64,000 nt of DNA from Halovulum dunhuangense (GTDB taxonomy: Bacteria; Pseudomonadota; Alphaproteobacteria; Rhodobacterales; Rhodobacteraceae). This document shows positions 49,785 to 59,635 of the stretch, one piece after another (within the stretch, counting starts at the first letter, position 1; every line of letters begins with the position of its first letter). The translations under genes were made by a program, and so were the position numbers. Where the stretch lies: NCBI RefSeq assembly GCF_013093415.1, contig NZ_JABFBC010000001.1:310001-374000 (forward strand). Reading direction: 5' to 3'. A model generated the notes under the pieces. That model was not told the DNA's origin. It saw only the letters and a program-made list of their open reading frames with translations, and made no database searches.

Positions 49785-52052
49785 CTACTCTGTCGAGGAA
49801 GGCTTGTGCTTGATCTGCTCTGCCGTGCCCGGCTCGCTCGGCTCCTGCCGGATATGCAGAGCGGGGGCACGACCGGTCCGGTCCTCGCCGAAATAGATGG
49901 TCTGGTGCGGGAACGGGATCTCGATGCTGCGCTCGTCGAAGATGCGCTTGATGATCAGGTTGTAGGCGCGGCCCACACCCCACTGCTTGCCCGGAAGTGT
50001 CTTGATCCGCGCCCGCAGCACGATGGCGCTGTCGCCGAAGCTGTTGAGCCCGAACCATTCCAGGTCGCCCAGCAGGTACTGGGACTGTTCCGGATCGGCG
50101 CGCAATTCCTCGAATGCGTCCATCATCGCGGCCTTGGCCATCTCGATGTCCTCGCGGTAGGCGACGCCGATGTCGGCCACGAAGTAGCTGAAGTCGCGCA
50201 TGAAGTTCGACACCAGGTCCACAGACGAGAAGGGGATGATGTGGAACGTGCCCGACACGTCGCGCAGGCTGACCGAGCGGACCGTCAGCTTCTCGACCGT
50301 CCCGGTGATGCCACCGACGGTCACGACATCGCCCACGTTCATCGCGTTCTCGAACTGGATGAAGATGCCGGTGATGATGTCCTGCACCATCTTCTGTGCA
50401 CCGAAACCGATGGCCAGGCCCAGGACCCCGGCGGACGCAAGAAGCGGCGCGATGTCGAGCCCGAGCTCGCTGAGCGTGAACATCAGCGTGAGCACAAGGA
50501 TTGCGATGGTCGCGGCGTTGCGCAGCAAGGCGAGCAGCGTCGTCTCGCGCGAACTGGGCGGGCGCCCGTAATAGGGGTTGAGCCGGAACTCCACCCAGGA
50601 CGCCAGCGCCAGCCAGACGAGAAAGGCCACGAATACGATAAGGAATACCGAGACAAGGGCGCTTACAAGGCCGCTTCCCGCGTCGCTGGAAAGCCAGCGG
50701 TCGAAGTCCCAGAGCCCCGCGAAGTTGAGCGACATGGCGATCACCAGCGCGATCACGATGAGTCGGATCACCAGCAGGAACTGCGGCACCAGCCCGTTGA
50801 CCCGCTTTTCAAGCAGCGGCAGCCGTGCCGACAGGTATCCCGGCAGCCGAACGCCATGCGCGGCGGTCCGGCGCAGGAAGTCCACCGCCATCATCCCGAT
50901 GACCACTGTCGCGACGATCAGGGATGTCGCCTTCAGCATCGGCAGCAGCACGTCACCGGGCCGCGCCAGCACGATGGCCAGCAGGACCAGCAGATAGACC
51001 AGCACCGGCCAGTGCCAGAGATCCGCCATTTGCGCCAGGATCGGTTGCCGTTGGCCGCTCTCCGGGGTATCGCCGTCGGCGTCCTTGTGAAGCCACTGCG
51101 CGACCGGGCGGCGGGCCCGCACGACCCGGAAGGTCGTGTAAAGGACCACCGCCGCCGAGATCGCCATGTTGAGCGAGGCACCCGCGAAATAGCCCGCGGA
51201 GGAATTGACGATCGGCACCGCCAGCAGAAGGCCGTAGCCCAGGATCGTGGTGCTCTTGCTCAGCCAGCGCCAAAGCGACTGGGCCCCGGCGTCCGGGATC
51301 GAGATCAGCCGCAGGGACGAATAGCGCGGCGCAAGAAGCGCGCGGCCGATCACCTTGGCCATCTCGACGGTAAGAAATGCGTTCAGATACAGGCTTTGCC
51401 GGATCTGGATGACGCCGAACTCGTTGTAGAACAGCAGCGTCAACAGGTAGCCCGCGCCATAGGCCAGCAGCACGACCACCACCTCGGTCAGGGTCGAGAG
51501 CAAGTTCAGACCCGCCGTGGGCAACCAGCCACGCGTTTCCGCGGGCCGGGCCAGCCGCCGCGACATGCGCCACGAGATGACCCGGAAAGCGAGAAACGCC
51601 GCATAGGTGACCGCGATCACGAAGGCCAGGTCCACCAGCGCGTCGGTGACAACACCCGGATCGACCGCATCCCCCAATGCCGACAGCGTGCGCGGCAGGT
51701 TCTGCAGCCGGTCGAGCAGAAGCGCGATCTGGTCCGCCACGCCCTGCGCCACCCCGGTGGTGAATTCCGCGATCTGCCGGCCGACGCTGGTCGGTCTCTC
51801 CGGCTCCGACGGTGGGGCGGCTTCGGCCTCGCCTGCGGCCGCACCTGTTGCGGCGGCACCGGCCTCGAGCTGTGAGATCAGCGCCTCGCGTGCCGCGTCG
51901 TCCCGCAGCAGCTGGATCAACGCTTCGGTGGATGGGGTGCCGGGGGCAGACTGCTCGGCGGCGGCGTCCTCGGCGGGCGCGGAAGGCACGAATTGCGCCT
52001 GGGCCGCCACGCCCCAGAACATCAGGCAGAGGATCGCGAGAATGCGCAGCAT
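49785..52052 (-). CDS. Large MscS-family mechanosensitive channel
   Basis: 755 residues from ATG 52052. Signal peptide (MLRILAILCLMFWGVAAQA), an Ala/Glu-rich periplasmic part, about ten membrane helices, and a C-terminal MscS domain: LDIAPLLASAGVLGLAIGFGAQKMVQDIITGIFIQFENAMNVGDVVTVGGITGTVEKLTVRSVSLRD, with the TM3 pore helix. Resembles YbiO-like multi-TM MscS proteins that protect against hypo-osmotic shock. Converges with the asparaginase. Confidence 0.92.
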   Translation of the reverse strand: MLRILAILCLMFWGVAAQAQFVPSAPAEDAAAEQSAPGTPSTEALIQLLRDDAAREALISQLEAGAAATGAAAGEAEAAPPSEPERPTSVGRQIAEFTTGVAQGVADQIALLLDRLQNLPRTLSALGDAVDPGVVTDALVDLAFVIAVTYAAFLAFRVISWRMSRRLARPAETRGWLPTAGLNLLSTLTEVVVVLLAYGAGYLLTLLFYNEFGVIQIRQSLYLNAFLTVEMAKVIGRALLAPRYSSLRLISIPDAGAQSLWRWLSKSTTILGYGLLLAVPIVNSSAGYFAGASLNMAISAAVVLYTTFRVVRARRPVAQWLHKDADGDTPESGQRQPILAQMADLWHWPVLVYLLVLLAIVLARPGDVLLPMLKATSLIVATVVIGMMAVDFLRRTAAHGVRLPGYLSARLPLLEKRVNGLVPQFLLVIRLIVIALVIAMSLNFAGLWDFDRWLSSDAGSGLVSALVSVFLIVFVAFLVWLALASWVEFRLNPYYGRPPSSRETTLLALLRNAATIAILVLTLMFTLSELGLDIAPLLASAGVLGLAIGFGAQKMVQDIITGIFIQFENAMNVGDVVTVGGITGTVEKLTVRSVSLRDVSGTFHIIPFSSVDLVSNFMRDFSYFVADIGVAYREDIEMAKAAMMDAFEELRADPEQSQYLLGDLEWFGLNSFGDSAIVLRARIKTLPGKQWGVGRAYNLIIKRIFDERSIEIPFPHQTIYFGEDRTGRAPALHIRQEPSEPGTAEQIKHKPSSTE

Positions 52053-52153
52053 GATCGAAATTCCTTCGTTCTTTCTTGTCGCCACCAAGCGAAATCCCGC
52101 GAATGGCTACTAAGCGCGGCCTCGAATGTCAAAAAACGCGCTCGCGTCCCCGC

Positions 52154-52182
52154 TTGCTCCTCGTCGCGCACGGGATTATGTA
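52154..52182 (+). promoter_or_regulatory. Weak candidate promoter for leuC
   Basis: TTGCTC (52154-52159), 17-base spacer, TATGTA (52177-52182), giving a leader of about 155 bases before leuC. No leader peptide with repeated Leu codons was recognised. Confidence 0.3.
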
Positions 52183-52344
52183 GCGCAAGATGCAAAGGTA
52201 TTTCGACATGGCCGATCGTGCCCGCCTGCCCTGGCGCTTTCATGCGCTGGGCCTGACTGTCTTCGCGCACCTTTGACGGTTTCGCCGGACGCGCCGCGTC
52301 CAGGCCTGCCGACTGCAACCGCAAACGCACCCGTGAGAGAACCC

Positions 52345-53751
52345 ATGTCCGCACCCAAGACGCTCTATGACAAGATCTGGGACGCCCATCTGGTCAGCGA
52401 AGAACCCGATGGCACCGGCCTTCTGTATATCGACCGACACCTGGTCCATGAAGTGACCAGCCCGCAGGCCTTCGAAGGGCTGCGCATGACGGGCCGCAAG
52501 GTCCGCCATCCCGAAAAGACCATCGCCGTGCCTGACCACAACGTGCCCACCGATCCGACCCGGATCCAGGGCATCAAGGACGAGGACAGCCGCATCCAGG
52601 TCGAGGCCCTGCGCAAGAACGCCAGGGATTTCGGCGTCGAGATGTATGACGTGGACGACATCCGCCAGGGCATCGTGCACATCATCGGCCCGGAACAGGG
52701 CTGGACCCTGCCCGGCATGACCATCGTCTGCGGCGACAGCCACACCGCCACCCACGGCGCGTTCGGCGCGCTGGCGCATGGCATCGGCACGTCCGAGGTC
52801 GAGCATGTGCTCGCCACCCAGACGCTGATCCAGAAGAAGTCCAAGAACATGAAGGTCGAGGTCCGCGGCTCCCTCCCGCCGGGCGTGACCGCCAAGGACA
52901 TCACGCTGTCGATCATCGGCAGGACCGGGACCGCCGGCGGCAACGGCCACGTCATCGAATACATGGGCGAGGCGATCCGCGCCTTGTCCATCGAAGGCCG
53001 CATGACCGTCTGCAACATGGCGATCGAGGGCGGTGCCCGTGCCGGCCTGATCGCGCCGGACCAGAAGACCTTCGACTACGTCAAGGGCCGGCCCCATGCG
53101 CCGAAAGGCGGTCAGTGGGAACTGGCGCTGGAATACTGGAAGACGCTCTTTACCGACGAGGGTGCGCATTTCGACAAGGAAGTGATCATGGAAGCATCCG
53201 AGATCGCGCCCGTCGTGACCTGGGGCACATCGCCCGAGGATGTGCTGCCGATCACAGGCATCGTGCCGCACCCCGAGGATTTCAAGGGCGGCAAGGTGGA
53301 AGCGGCGCGCCGGTCGCTGGAATACATGGGGCTGACCCCCGGCCAGCGCCTGCAGGACGTGACCATCGACACCGTCTTCATCGGGTCCTGCACCAACGGC
53401 CGCATCGAGGACCTGCGCGAAGTCGCGCGGATCATGGAGGGCAAGAAGGTCAAGGACGGGCTGCGCGCGATGATCGTGCCGGGGTCGGGCCTTGTCCGCG
53501 CCCAGGCCGAGCAGGAAGGCATCGCCCAGAAGCTGATCGAGGCGGGCTTCGAATGGCGGATGGCCGGCTGCTCGATGTGCCTTGGCATGAACCCGGACCA
53601 GCTGGCGCCGGGTGAGCGCTGCGCTTCCACCTCCAACCGCAACTTCGAGGGGCGTCAGGGCTACAAGGGCCGCACCCACCTGATGAGCCCGGCCATGGCC
53701 GCCGCTGCCGCGATCACCGGCCGGCTGACCGACGTGAGGGAGATCGCCTGA
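52345..53751 (+). CDS. leuC: 3-isopropylmalate dehydratase large subunit
   Basis: Aconitase-type 4Fe-4S enzyme that isomerises isopropylmalate in leucine synthesis. 468 residues from ATG 52345 ([17 protein letters not shown]); the frame is open 73 codons upstream. Cluster cysteines in FIGSCTNGR and [12 protein letters not shown], and [31 protein letters not shown]. Its stop overlaps leuD by one base. Confidence 0.97.
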   Translation: MSAPKTLYDKIWDAHLVSEEPDGTGLLYIDRHLVHEVTSPQAFEGLRMTGRKVRHPEKTIAVPDHNVPTDPTRIQGIKDEDSRIQVEALRKNARDFGVEMYDVDDIRQGIVHIIGPEQGWTLPGMTIVCGDSHTATHGAFGALAHGIGTSEVEHVLATQTLIQKKSKNMKVEVRGSLPPGVTAKDITLSIIGRTGTAGGNGHVIEYMGEAIRALSIEGRMTVCNMAIEGGARAGLIAPDQKTFDYVKGRPHAPKGGQWELALEYWKTLFTDEGAHFDKEVIMEASEIAPVVTWGTSPEDVLPITGIVPHPEDFKGGKVEAARRSLEYMGLTPGQRLQDVTIDTVFIGSCTNGRIEDLREVARIMEGKKVKDGLRAMIVPGSGLVRAQAEQEGIAQKLIEAGFEWRMAGCSMCLGMNPDQLAPGERCASTSNRNFEGRQGYKGRTHLMSPAMAAAAAITGRLTDVREIA

Positions 53752-54356
53752 TGGAAAAGTTCACCAAGATCGAAGGTGTCGCCGCGCCCCTGCCGCTGGT
53801 CAACATCGACACCGACATGATCATCCCCAAGCAGTTCCTGAAGACGATCAAGCGCACCGGCCTGGGCGTGAACCTGTTCGACGAGATGCGCTATGACCGC
53901 GAAGGCAACGAGATCGCCGATTTCGTGCTGAACAAGCCGGCCTATCGCAACGCGAAGATCCTGGTCGCGGGCGACAATTTCGGCTGCGGTTCTTCGCGTG
54001 AACATGCGCCCTGGGCGTTGTTGGATTTCGGCATCCGGGTGGTTATTTCCACATCTTTCGCCGACATCTTCTTCAACAACTGTTTCAAGAACGGTATCCT
54101 TCCGATCGTTCTGCCGCAGGAAGACGTCGACAAGCTGATGGACGACGCCCAGCGCGGTGCGAATGCGGTGCTGACGGTCGATCTGGAAAGCCAGACGATC
54201 ACCGGGCCGGATGGCGGGTCGATCTCGTTCGAGGTGGATCCGTTCAAGAAGGAATGCCTGCTGAACGGCCTCGACGATATCGGGCTGACGCTGAAACATG
54301 AAGGCGAGATTGGCGAATTCGAGCGGCGCTACGCAGCAGCAATGCCCTGGGCCTGA
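53751..54356 (+). CDS. leuD: 3-isopropylmalate dehydratase small subunit
   Basis: 201 residues forming the swivel domain that pairs with LeuC. Motifs: [53 protein letters not shown] and [17 protein letters not shown]. It follows leuC by translational coupling (TGATG). Confidence 0.97.
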   Translation: MEKFTKIEGVAAPLPLVNIDTDMIIPKQFLKTIKRTGLGVNLFDEMRYDREGNEIADFVLNKPAYRNAKILVAGDNFGCGSSREHAPWALLDFGIRVVISTSFADIFFNNCFKNGILPIVLPQEDVDKLMDDAQRGANAVLTVDLESQTITGPDGGSISFEVDPFKKECLLNGLDDIGLTLKHEGEIGEFERRYAAAMPWA

Positions 54357-54381
54357 GGCCCGGGCGCTTGGGGGCGGGTAG

Positions 54382-55188
54382 ATGCCAGGCATGTTCTGGC
54401 GTCTGCTTGGCGGGTTCGGAAGGGCGGCCGTCGTCATCATCATCCTGGTGATGCCGGCCTTCCTCCTGCCGAATGTCAGCGTCGCAAGTCTCGAGGTGAG
54501 CCTTGTCGTGGCCGTAATCGCGGCGGCCCTCACGGTGTTCGAGTACGCCTCGACCCATCCCAGCCTGATCGATTTCCGCTTCGCGCCCCCCTACAACCGA
54601 GTACGGTTCCTGTGCTTTGCGGCACAGGTCATCTTGCTTTCCTTCCTGTGCCGGGCCAGCGCCGGGCTCGACAGTTTCGGCCCGGATGTCCTTGCGTTTG
54701 CGGACTGGGCCATCGCGATGACCGACTGGCCCCTCAGCCCGGTGCGCATCGTGATCGAGGCGGCGGCGACGATCCCCGATCGCGCCCAGGCGCTTCTGAC
54801 CGTGCGCGCGGCGGCGGTAAGCTTTCTTTCGTCTTTCGTGCTTCTGATGGGTTTCGCCGCGATCCTCTGGATCGCGCGTTGGCCCGTGGCAAGACGCGAC
54901 TTCAACCTTTGGATCAACCTGCCCACCTTCACCCCCGGCTATGCCGAAGACACCGAACGGCGCCTGTTCCGCGACGGCTGGTTCAACCTGCTGAGCGGGC
55001 TGGCCTTTCTGTATCTTGCACCGATCCTGGTCTTTCGGTTCGGGGGTGGGGCGGCGAACGGCGTCCTGGCGGAATACCAGGGTCTGCTGTGGGCTGCGAC
55101 CGCCTGGGGTCTGATCGCAAGCTCGCTTGCCATTCGCGGGCTCGCGGTGCTCAAGGTCGCCTGGCTCGTGCGGCGCGCGCGGCGCTAG
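54382..55188 (+). CDS. Hypothetical polytopic membrane protein
   Basis: 268 residues, not recognised. At least five hydrophobic helices (VVIIILVMPAFLLP, LVVAVIAAALTVFEYA, FAAQVILLSFLCRAS, FLSSFVLLMGFAAILWIA, LLSGLAFLYLAPILVF), so an inner-membrane protein. Lies between leuD and the nuclease-like gene within the leu cluster; a leucine role is not implied. Confidence 0.8.
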   Translation: MPGMFWRLLGGFGRAAVVIIILVMPAFLLPNVSVASLEVSLVVAVIAAALTVFEYASTHPSLIDFRFAPPYNRVRFLCFAAQVILLSFLCRASAGLDSFGPDVLAFADWAIAMTDWPLSPVRIVIEAAATIPDRAQALLTVRAAAVSFLSSFVLLMGFAAILWIARWPVARRDFNLWINLPTFTPGYAEDTERRLFRDGWFNLLSGLAFLYLAPILVFRFGGGAANGVLAEYQGLLWAATAWGLIASSLAIRGLAVLKVAWLVRRARR

Positions 55189-56285
55189 GGGCGGCACTGC
55201 TTCTTGCGGCCCCTGCGGCACAGCTTGCGGCTGAAACCCTGCGGATCGCCACCTACAACGCGTCCCTGACCCGCGCTGGCCCCGGTGTCCTGCTGAAGGA
55301 TCTGGGCCGGGACGATCCGCAGATCGATGCCGTTGCAGCCGTGATCGCCTATGTCCGCCCCGACATCCTGCTGCTGACATCCATGGACTATGATGCCGGG
55401 GGCGAGGCGCTGGCAGTGCTTGCCGACCGGCTGGCGCTGGCGGGCGTATCCTATCCGCACCTGTTCTCCGATGCGGTCAACGCTGGCTGGCCGTCGGGTC
55501 TGGACCTGGACGGCGACGGACGTGTCTTCGGCCCCGGGGATGGCTGGGGTTTTGGCCACTTCCCGGGCAGGGCCGGGATGGCCCTTCTTTCAGTGCACCC
55601 CGTCGCCGACCTGCACGACTTCCGACTGCTGCCCTGGCAGGATCTGCCGAACGCGCGCCTGCCGCGTCTCGCCGATGGCAGTCCGTTCCCCTCGGCCGAG
55701 GCGCAGGCGGCGATGCGCCTTTCGACCACCGCCCATTGGGATATCGCGCTGGCCACCCCCGGGGGACAGCTTCGCCTGCTTGCATCCCATGTCTCTCCGC
55801 CGGTCTTCGACGGGCCCGAGCGCGCGAACCTGTTGCGCAATGCCGACGAGATCCGCTTCTGGCACCTTTATCTCGATGGGACGGCCTTTCCAGACGCGGC
55901 GGGGACCGCGCGCAGCCTTGAGCCGGGTCCGCTGGTGGTACTGGGCGATCTGAACGCCGACCCCGCGGATGGTGACGGGGATCGGAGCGTCGTCGCGGCA
56001 CTTCTTGCCCATCCCCGGCTTCAGGATCCGCGCCCCCGCAGCATAGGTGGCGCGTCCGCCGCCGATCCGTCCCATCGCGGCGACCCTTCGACCGACACCG
56101 CGGCGTGGTCGCGGCCCGGCGCCCTGCGCGTCGATTATGTCCTTCCCTCCGCCGATCTGCGGGTCACGGCATCGGGTGTATTCTGGCCCGAACCGGGGGC
56201 CCCCCTGGCCGACATCGCGGCCCGAGCTTCCGCCCATCGCCTGGTCTGGGTGGATATCGAATGGCCCCCCGTGCCGCTTCCTTGA
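55089..56285 (+). CDS. Secreted endonuclease/exonuclease/phosphatase family protein
   Basis: Metal-dependent EEP-fold protein: ETLRIATYNASLTRAGPGVLLKDLG, AAVIAYVRPDILLLTSMDYD, LLASHVSPPVF, LVVLGDLNADPADGDG, RVDYVLPSADLRV, and a final HRLVWVDIEWP, carrying the catalytic Asp/Asn/His set. A signal-like stretch ARAARAALGAALLLAAPAAQLAA precedes it. No ATG fits. GTG 55089 has AGGG six bases upstream but overlaps the membrane gene by 100 bases; a CTG at 55161 would start the signal peptide directly. Confidence 0.82.
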   Translation: MGCDRLGSDRKLACHSRARGAQGRLARAARAALGAALLLAAPAAQLAAETLRIATYNASLTRAGPGVLLKDLGRDDPQIDAVAAVIAYVRPDILLLTSMDYDAGGEALAVLADRLALAGVSYPHLFSDAVNAGWPSGLDLDGDGRVFGPGDGWGFGHFPGRAGMALLSVHPVADLHDFRLLPWQDLPNARLPRLADGSPFPSAEAQAAMRLSTTAHWDIALATPGGQLRLLASHVSPPVFDGPERANLLRNADEIRFWHLYLDGTAFPDAAGTARSLEPGPLVVLGDLNADPADGDGDRSVVAALLAHPRLQDPRPRSIGGASAADPSHRGDPSTDTAAWSRPGALRVDYVLPSADLRVTASGVFWPEPGAPLADIAARASAHRLVWVDIEWPPVPLP

Positions 56286-56343
56286 CCGCGCAGGGCAAAC
56301 TCGCTAGCGAGGCGGCAAAGCAATCCAGAAAGGAAGCCCGGAC

Positions 56344-57447
56344 ATGTCGAAACCCTCCCTCCTCATCCTGCCCGGCGACGGCATCGGCCCCGAGGTGATG
56401 GCCGAGGTCCGCAAGATCATCGACTGGTTCGGTGCGAAGGGCGGCATCGAGTTCGACGTGTCCGAGGATCTGGTCGGCGGCTGCGCCTATGACAAGCACG
56501 GCACACCCCTGACCGACGCCACCATGGCCAGGGCGCAGGAAGTGGACGCGGTGCTGCTGGGCGCCGTGGGCGGACCCAAGTACGACAACCTTGATTTCTC
56601 GGTGAAGCCCGAGCGTGGCCTTCTGCGCCTGCGCAAGGAGATGGATCTTTACGCCAACCTGCGCCCCGCGCAGTGCTTCGACGCGCTGGCCGACTTTTCC
56701 TCGCTGAAGAAGGACGTGGTCGCGGGCCTCGACATCATGATCATCCGCGAGCTGACGAGCGGCGTCTATTTCGGCGAGCCGCGCGGCATCTTCAAGGAAG
56801 GCAACGAGCGTGTGGGCATCAACACCCAGCGCTACACCGAATCCGAGATCGCGCGCGTCGCCCGCTCGGCCTTCGAGCTTGCGCGCAAGCGGTCCAACAA
56901 GGTCTGCTCGATGGAGAAGGCCAACGTCATGGAATCGGGCGTGCTGTGGCGCGAGGTGGTCCAGGAGGTGCGCGACGCCGAATACCCGGACGTAGAGCTG
57001 TCGCATATGTATGCCGATGCCGGCGCCATGCAGCTGACGCGCTGGCCCAAGCAGTTCGACGTTATCGTGACCGACAACCTGTTCGGCGACCTGCTGTCCG
57101 ACCTTGCGGCGATGCTGACGGGTTCCCTGGGCATGCTGCCCTCGGCCTCGCTTGGCGCGCCGATGGCCAATGGCCGGCCCAAGGCGCTTTACGAGCCGGT
57201 CCATGGCTCGGCCCCGGACATCGCCGGCCAGGGCAAGGCGAACCCGATCGCCTGCGTCCTCAGCTTCGCCATGGCCCTGCGCTACTCCTTCAATGAAGGT
57301 GCGGCCGCCGACAAGCTCGAGGCCGCTGTCCAGAAGGTGCTTGCCGACGGTGTCCGCACCGCAGACCTGCTGGGCGCAGAGGGCCGCAGCCCGGTCAGCA
57401 CCTCCGAGATGGGCGATGCGATCGTCGCCGCGCTCGACGCGATGTGA
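56344..57447 (+). CDS. leuB: 3-isopropylmalate dehydrogenase
   Basis: NAD-dependent oxidative decarboxylation step of leucine synthesis. 367 residues: [92 protein letters not shown] and [21 protein letters not shown]. It belongs with leuC and leuD, separated by two unrelated genes. Confidence 0.97.
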   Translation: MSKPSLLILPGDGIGPEVMAEVRKIIDWFGAKGGIEFDVSEDLVGGCAYDKHGTPLTDATMARAQEVDAVLLGAVGGPKYDNLDFSVKPERGLLRLRKEMDLYANLRPAQCFDALADFSSLKKDVVAGLDIMIIRELTSGVYFGEPRGIFKEGNERVGINTQRYTESEIARVARSAFELARKRSNKVCSMEKANVMESGVLWREVVQEVRDAEYPDVELSHMYADAGAMQLTRWPKQFDVIVTDNLFGDLLSDLAAMLTGSLGMLPSASLGAPMANGRPKALYEPVHGSAPDIAGQGKANPIACVLSFAMALRYSFNEGAAADKLEAAVQKVLADGVRTADLLGAEGRSPVSTSEMGDAIVAALDAM

Positions 57448-57462
57448 CCATGAGGTGACGTG

Positions 57463-58422
57463 ATGCAGACGGGCGCGCGCGGCGGCGGGCTTCTGGCGCT
57501 GGGCGCGTTCGGCATCTATGCCACCCATGACGTGCTGGTGAAGGCGCTGGGCGCCACCTATTCGCCGGTTCAGATCATCTTCTTCTCCGTGGTGTTCGGC
57601 TTCCCGCTGGTCACCATGGTGCTGCTCCGGGACCGCACCGACGGCACGCTTCGGCCGCGCCATCCGTGGTGGACGGTGATCCGCACTACATCCGCCGTCA
57701 TAACCGGGCTCTGCGCCTTCTATGCCTTCTCGGTTCTGCCGCTCGCCCAGACCTACGCCATCCTCTTTGCCACGCCGCTGGTGATCACGCTGCTGGCCGT
57801 GCCATTGCTCGGCGAAACGGTGCGCCTGCGCCGCGGGCTTGCCTGCGTCGTCGGTTTCGGGGGTGTGCTGGTCGTGCTGCAGCCCGGGGCCGAACCGCTG
57901 GAACTTGGGCATCTGGCGGCCCTGGGGGCGGCGCTCGGCAGCGCGATCTCGGCCATAGCGATGCGCAAGGTGGGCGCGGCCGAGCGGGGCATCGTCATGA
58001 TCCTCTATCCCATGGCCGCGAATTTCTTGGTCATGGGTGCGCTCATGCCCTTCGTCTACAAACCGATGCCGGGCATCGACCTCGCGATGAGTTTCGGCAT
58101 CGCTGCCCTGGGCGCAATCGCCACGGTGCTCATCATCCAGGCCTATCGCCATGCCGAAGCCGGGATCGTCGCGCCCATGCAGTATTCCCAGATCCTCTGG
58201 GCGTCGGCCTATGGTCTGATCTTCTTCGACGAGACGCCGGGCCCGGCCGTCATCCTTGGCGCTGCCATCATCATCGCCAGCGGCATCTACATCCTCTGGC
58301 GCGAAGGCCGGCCCGAGACGCGAAGCCGCCAGAAACCGGTGCTGGGCGCGCTGCATCTGCGGCAGGACACCGGCATTCTTCCGCGCATCGGCCTGTTGCT
58401 GGGCCGGGGCCGACGCGACTGA
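57463..58422 (+). CDS. EamA/DMT-family permease
   Basis: 319 residues, ten hydrophobic segments in two EamA repeats (GLLALGAFGIYATHDVLVKALGATYSPVQIIFF; second repeat ending ILGAAIIIASGIYILWREGRPE), then a polar C-terminal tail of about 35 residues. Substrate unknown. A GTG lies one codon upstream of the ATG. It follows leuB by 15 bases, so amino-acid related export is possible but not shown. Confidence 0.87.
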   Translation: MQTGARGGGLLALGAFGIYATHDVLVKALGATYSPVQIIFFSVVFGFPLVTMVLLRDRTDGTLRPRHPWWTVIRTTSAVITGLCAFYAFSVLPLAQTYAILFATPLVITLLAVPLLGETVRLRRGLACVVGFGGVLVVLQPGAEPLELGHLAALGAALGSAISAIAMRKVGAAERGIVMILYPMAANFLVMGALMPFVYKPMPGIDLAMSFGIAALGAIATVLIIQAYRHAEAGIVAPMQYSQILWASAYGLIFFDETPGPAVILGAAIIIASGIYILWREGRPETRSRQKPVLGALHLRQDTGILPRIGLLLGRGRRD

Positions 58423-58480
58423 CGGGCCGCAATCGACCCCTTGCAAATCACCGGGGGGCGGTATATCGGCTTTCCACGGT

Positions 58481-58557
58481 CGGAGTGTAGCTCAGCCTGG
58501 TAGAGCACTGTCTTCGGGAGGCAGGGGCCGGAGGTTCGAATCCTCTCACTCCGACCA
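58481..58557 (+). tRNA. tRNA-Pro, anticodon CGG
   Basis: Complete 77-base cloverleaf including the encoded CCA. Acceptor CGGAGTG pairs with CACTCCG; D arm GCTC-GAGC; anticodon stem CTGTC/GGCAG with loop TTCGGGA, anticodon CGG (reads CCG); T arm GGAGG TTCGAAT CCTCT. No integrase or repeated tRNA end was seen nearby. Confidence 0.96.
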
Positions 58558-58642
58558 GTTCCCTGGAAATCGAAATTGCGGATCGGCCTTTGACCCGCGC
58601 CGGCTCATTCTGCATTCTGGGGCCGAAACAGCGGATTCAGCC

Positions 58643-59116
58643 ATGATCGACAGACGCAGGATGATGATCGCCGGCACGGCGCTGCTTGCCTTCGGGCCGG
58701 GGCCCGCCGGTGCAGGGGTTCCGGCGGGCATCCTCGATCATGGCAATCGCGCCCGGGCGGCGGCGGGGCTTGCGCCGCTGCGCGCCTCGGACCGGTTGAA
58801 CCGCGCCGCCCAGTCCCATGCAGAGGCCATGGCGCGCGCCGGACGTCTTTCGCATACCCTGGGTAGCTCCAGCCCCGTCAGCCGGGCGCGCGGCGTCGGT
58901 TACGCCTATCGCAGCCTGGCCGAGAACATCGCCTATCGGACAAGTCCGGGACGCGCCGATGCCAACGCGCTGGCGCAGGTCTTCGTGGAACAGTGGATGG
59001 CCTCGCCACCCCATCGCCGGAACCTGCTGAACCCGGCCCTGACAGAGGCCGGGATCGGCGTGGCTGCGGCAGGCGGTCTGGTCTACGCGGTGCAGATGCT
59101 CGCGACCCCGCGCTAG
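58643..59116 (+). CDS. CAP (SCP/PR1) domain secreted protein
   Basis: 157 residues. An N-terminal signal with MIDRRRMMIAGTALLAFGPGPAGA (Arg-rich, possibly Tat), then the CAP domain: ILDHGNRARAAAGLAPLRASDRLNRAAQSHAEAMARAGRLSHT, RSLAENIAY, WMASPPHRRNLLNPALTEAGIGVA. CAP His and Glu positions are present. Function of bacterial CAP proteins is poorly known. Ends inside the convergent PcaC-like gene by four bases. Confidence 0.88.
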   Translation: MIDRRRMMIAGTALLAFGPGPAGAGVPAGILDHGNRARAAAGLAPLRASDRLNRAAQSHAEAMARAGRLSHTLGSSSPVSRARGVGYAYRSLAENIAYRTSPGRADANALAQVFVEQWMASPPHRRNLLNPALTEAGIGVAAAGGLVYAVQMLATPR

Positions 59117-59496
59117 GCCTTTTCGGCGTCCATCTCGTCCAGCACCTTGCGGGCGACGCGGAAGCACTCGACTCCCTGCGGCACGCCGCAATAGATCGCC
59201 ACGACATGGATGATCGCGCGGACCTCGTCCTTCGTCACGCCGTTGCGAAAGGCGCCCCGGAGGTGAACCTCCCATTCGTGCATCTTGCCGAGCGCCCCGA
59301 TCATGGCCAGGTTCATCATCGAGCGGGTCCTTGCGTCGATCGTGTCGTCGCCCCAGCCGAAGCCCCAGCACCAGGCGGTCATCGCCTCCTGGAACGGGCG
59401 GTTGAATTCATCCGCCGCGTCCAGGTTCTTCTGGACATACTCCGCCCCGAGCGTGGCCTTGCGCCGCTCGAGCCCCTTTTCGAACAGATCGTCCAT
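59113..59496 (-). CDS. Carboxymuconolactone decarboxylase family protein
   Basis: 127-residue PcaC-like protein: LFEKGLERRKATLGAEYVQKNLDAADEFNRPFQEAMTAWCWGFGW, ARTRSMMNLAMIGALGKMHEWEVHLRGAFRNGVTKDEVRAIIHVVAIYCGVPQGVECFRVA. This is closer to PcaC than to AhpD, since no CxxC pair exists. It could decarboxylate an aromatic lactone intermediate. No other pca genes are adjacent. Confidence 0.88.
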   Translation of the reverse strand: MDDLFEKGLERRKATLGAEYVQKNLDAADEFNRPFQEAMTAWCWGFGWGDDTIDARTRSMMNLAMIGALGKMHEWEVHLRGAFRNGVTKDEVRAIIHVVAIYCGVPQGVECFRVARKVLDEMDAEKA

Positions 59497-59609
59497 CGCG
59501 CGTCTCCTCCCGCTTCGCTGACTGGCGGCAGATGAATCGCGCCGCGCCCCCGCGTCAAGCGCGGAGGCCCACGTCTTCCACTTTCTTCAAATATCCCCGC
59601 CGGAGGCAT

Positions 59610-59629
59610 CCGCCGCCCTAGGGCGGCGG
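59610..59629 (-). terminator. Hairpin after xylA
   Basis: Perfect 20-base palindrome with arms CCGCCGCCCT / AGGGCGGCGG, seven bases after the xylA stop on the minus strand. Downstream follows a motif GATATTTGAAGAAAGTGG rather than a simple T run. Confidence 0.65.
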
Positions 59630-59635
59630 AACGCG

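Noticed and set aside
49719-51875. 718-codon open frame on the plus strand across the MscS gene
   Set aside because: Antisense shadow; very rich in Arg/His/Gln and lacks any motif, while the minus-strand frame has a complete MscS domain.
56164-58446. 760-codon open frame on the minus strand across leuB and the EamA permease
   Set aside because: Antisense shadow of clearly coding genes; composition typical of reverse-frame translation.
58481-58557. tRNA-Pro as a possible integration site
   Set aside because: No integrase, no repeated tRNA 3' end and no compositional break in the flanking genes.
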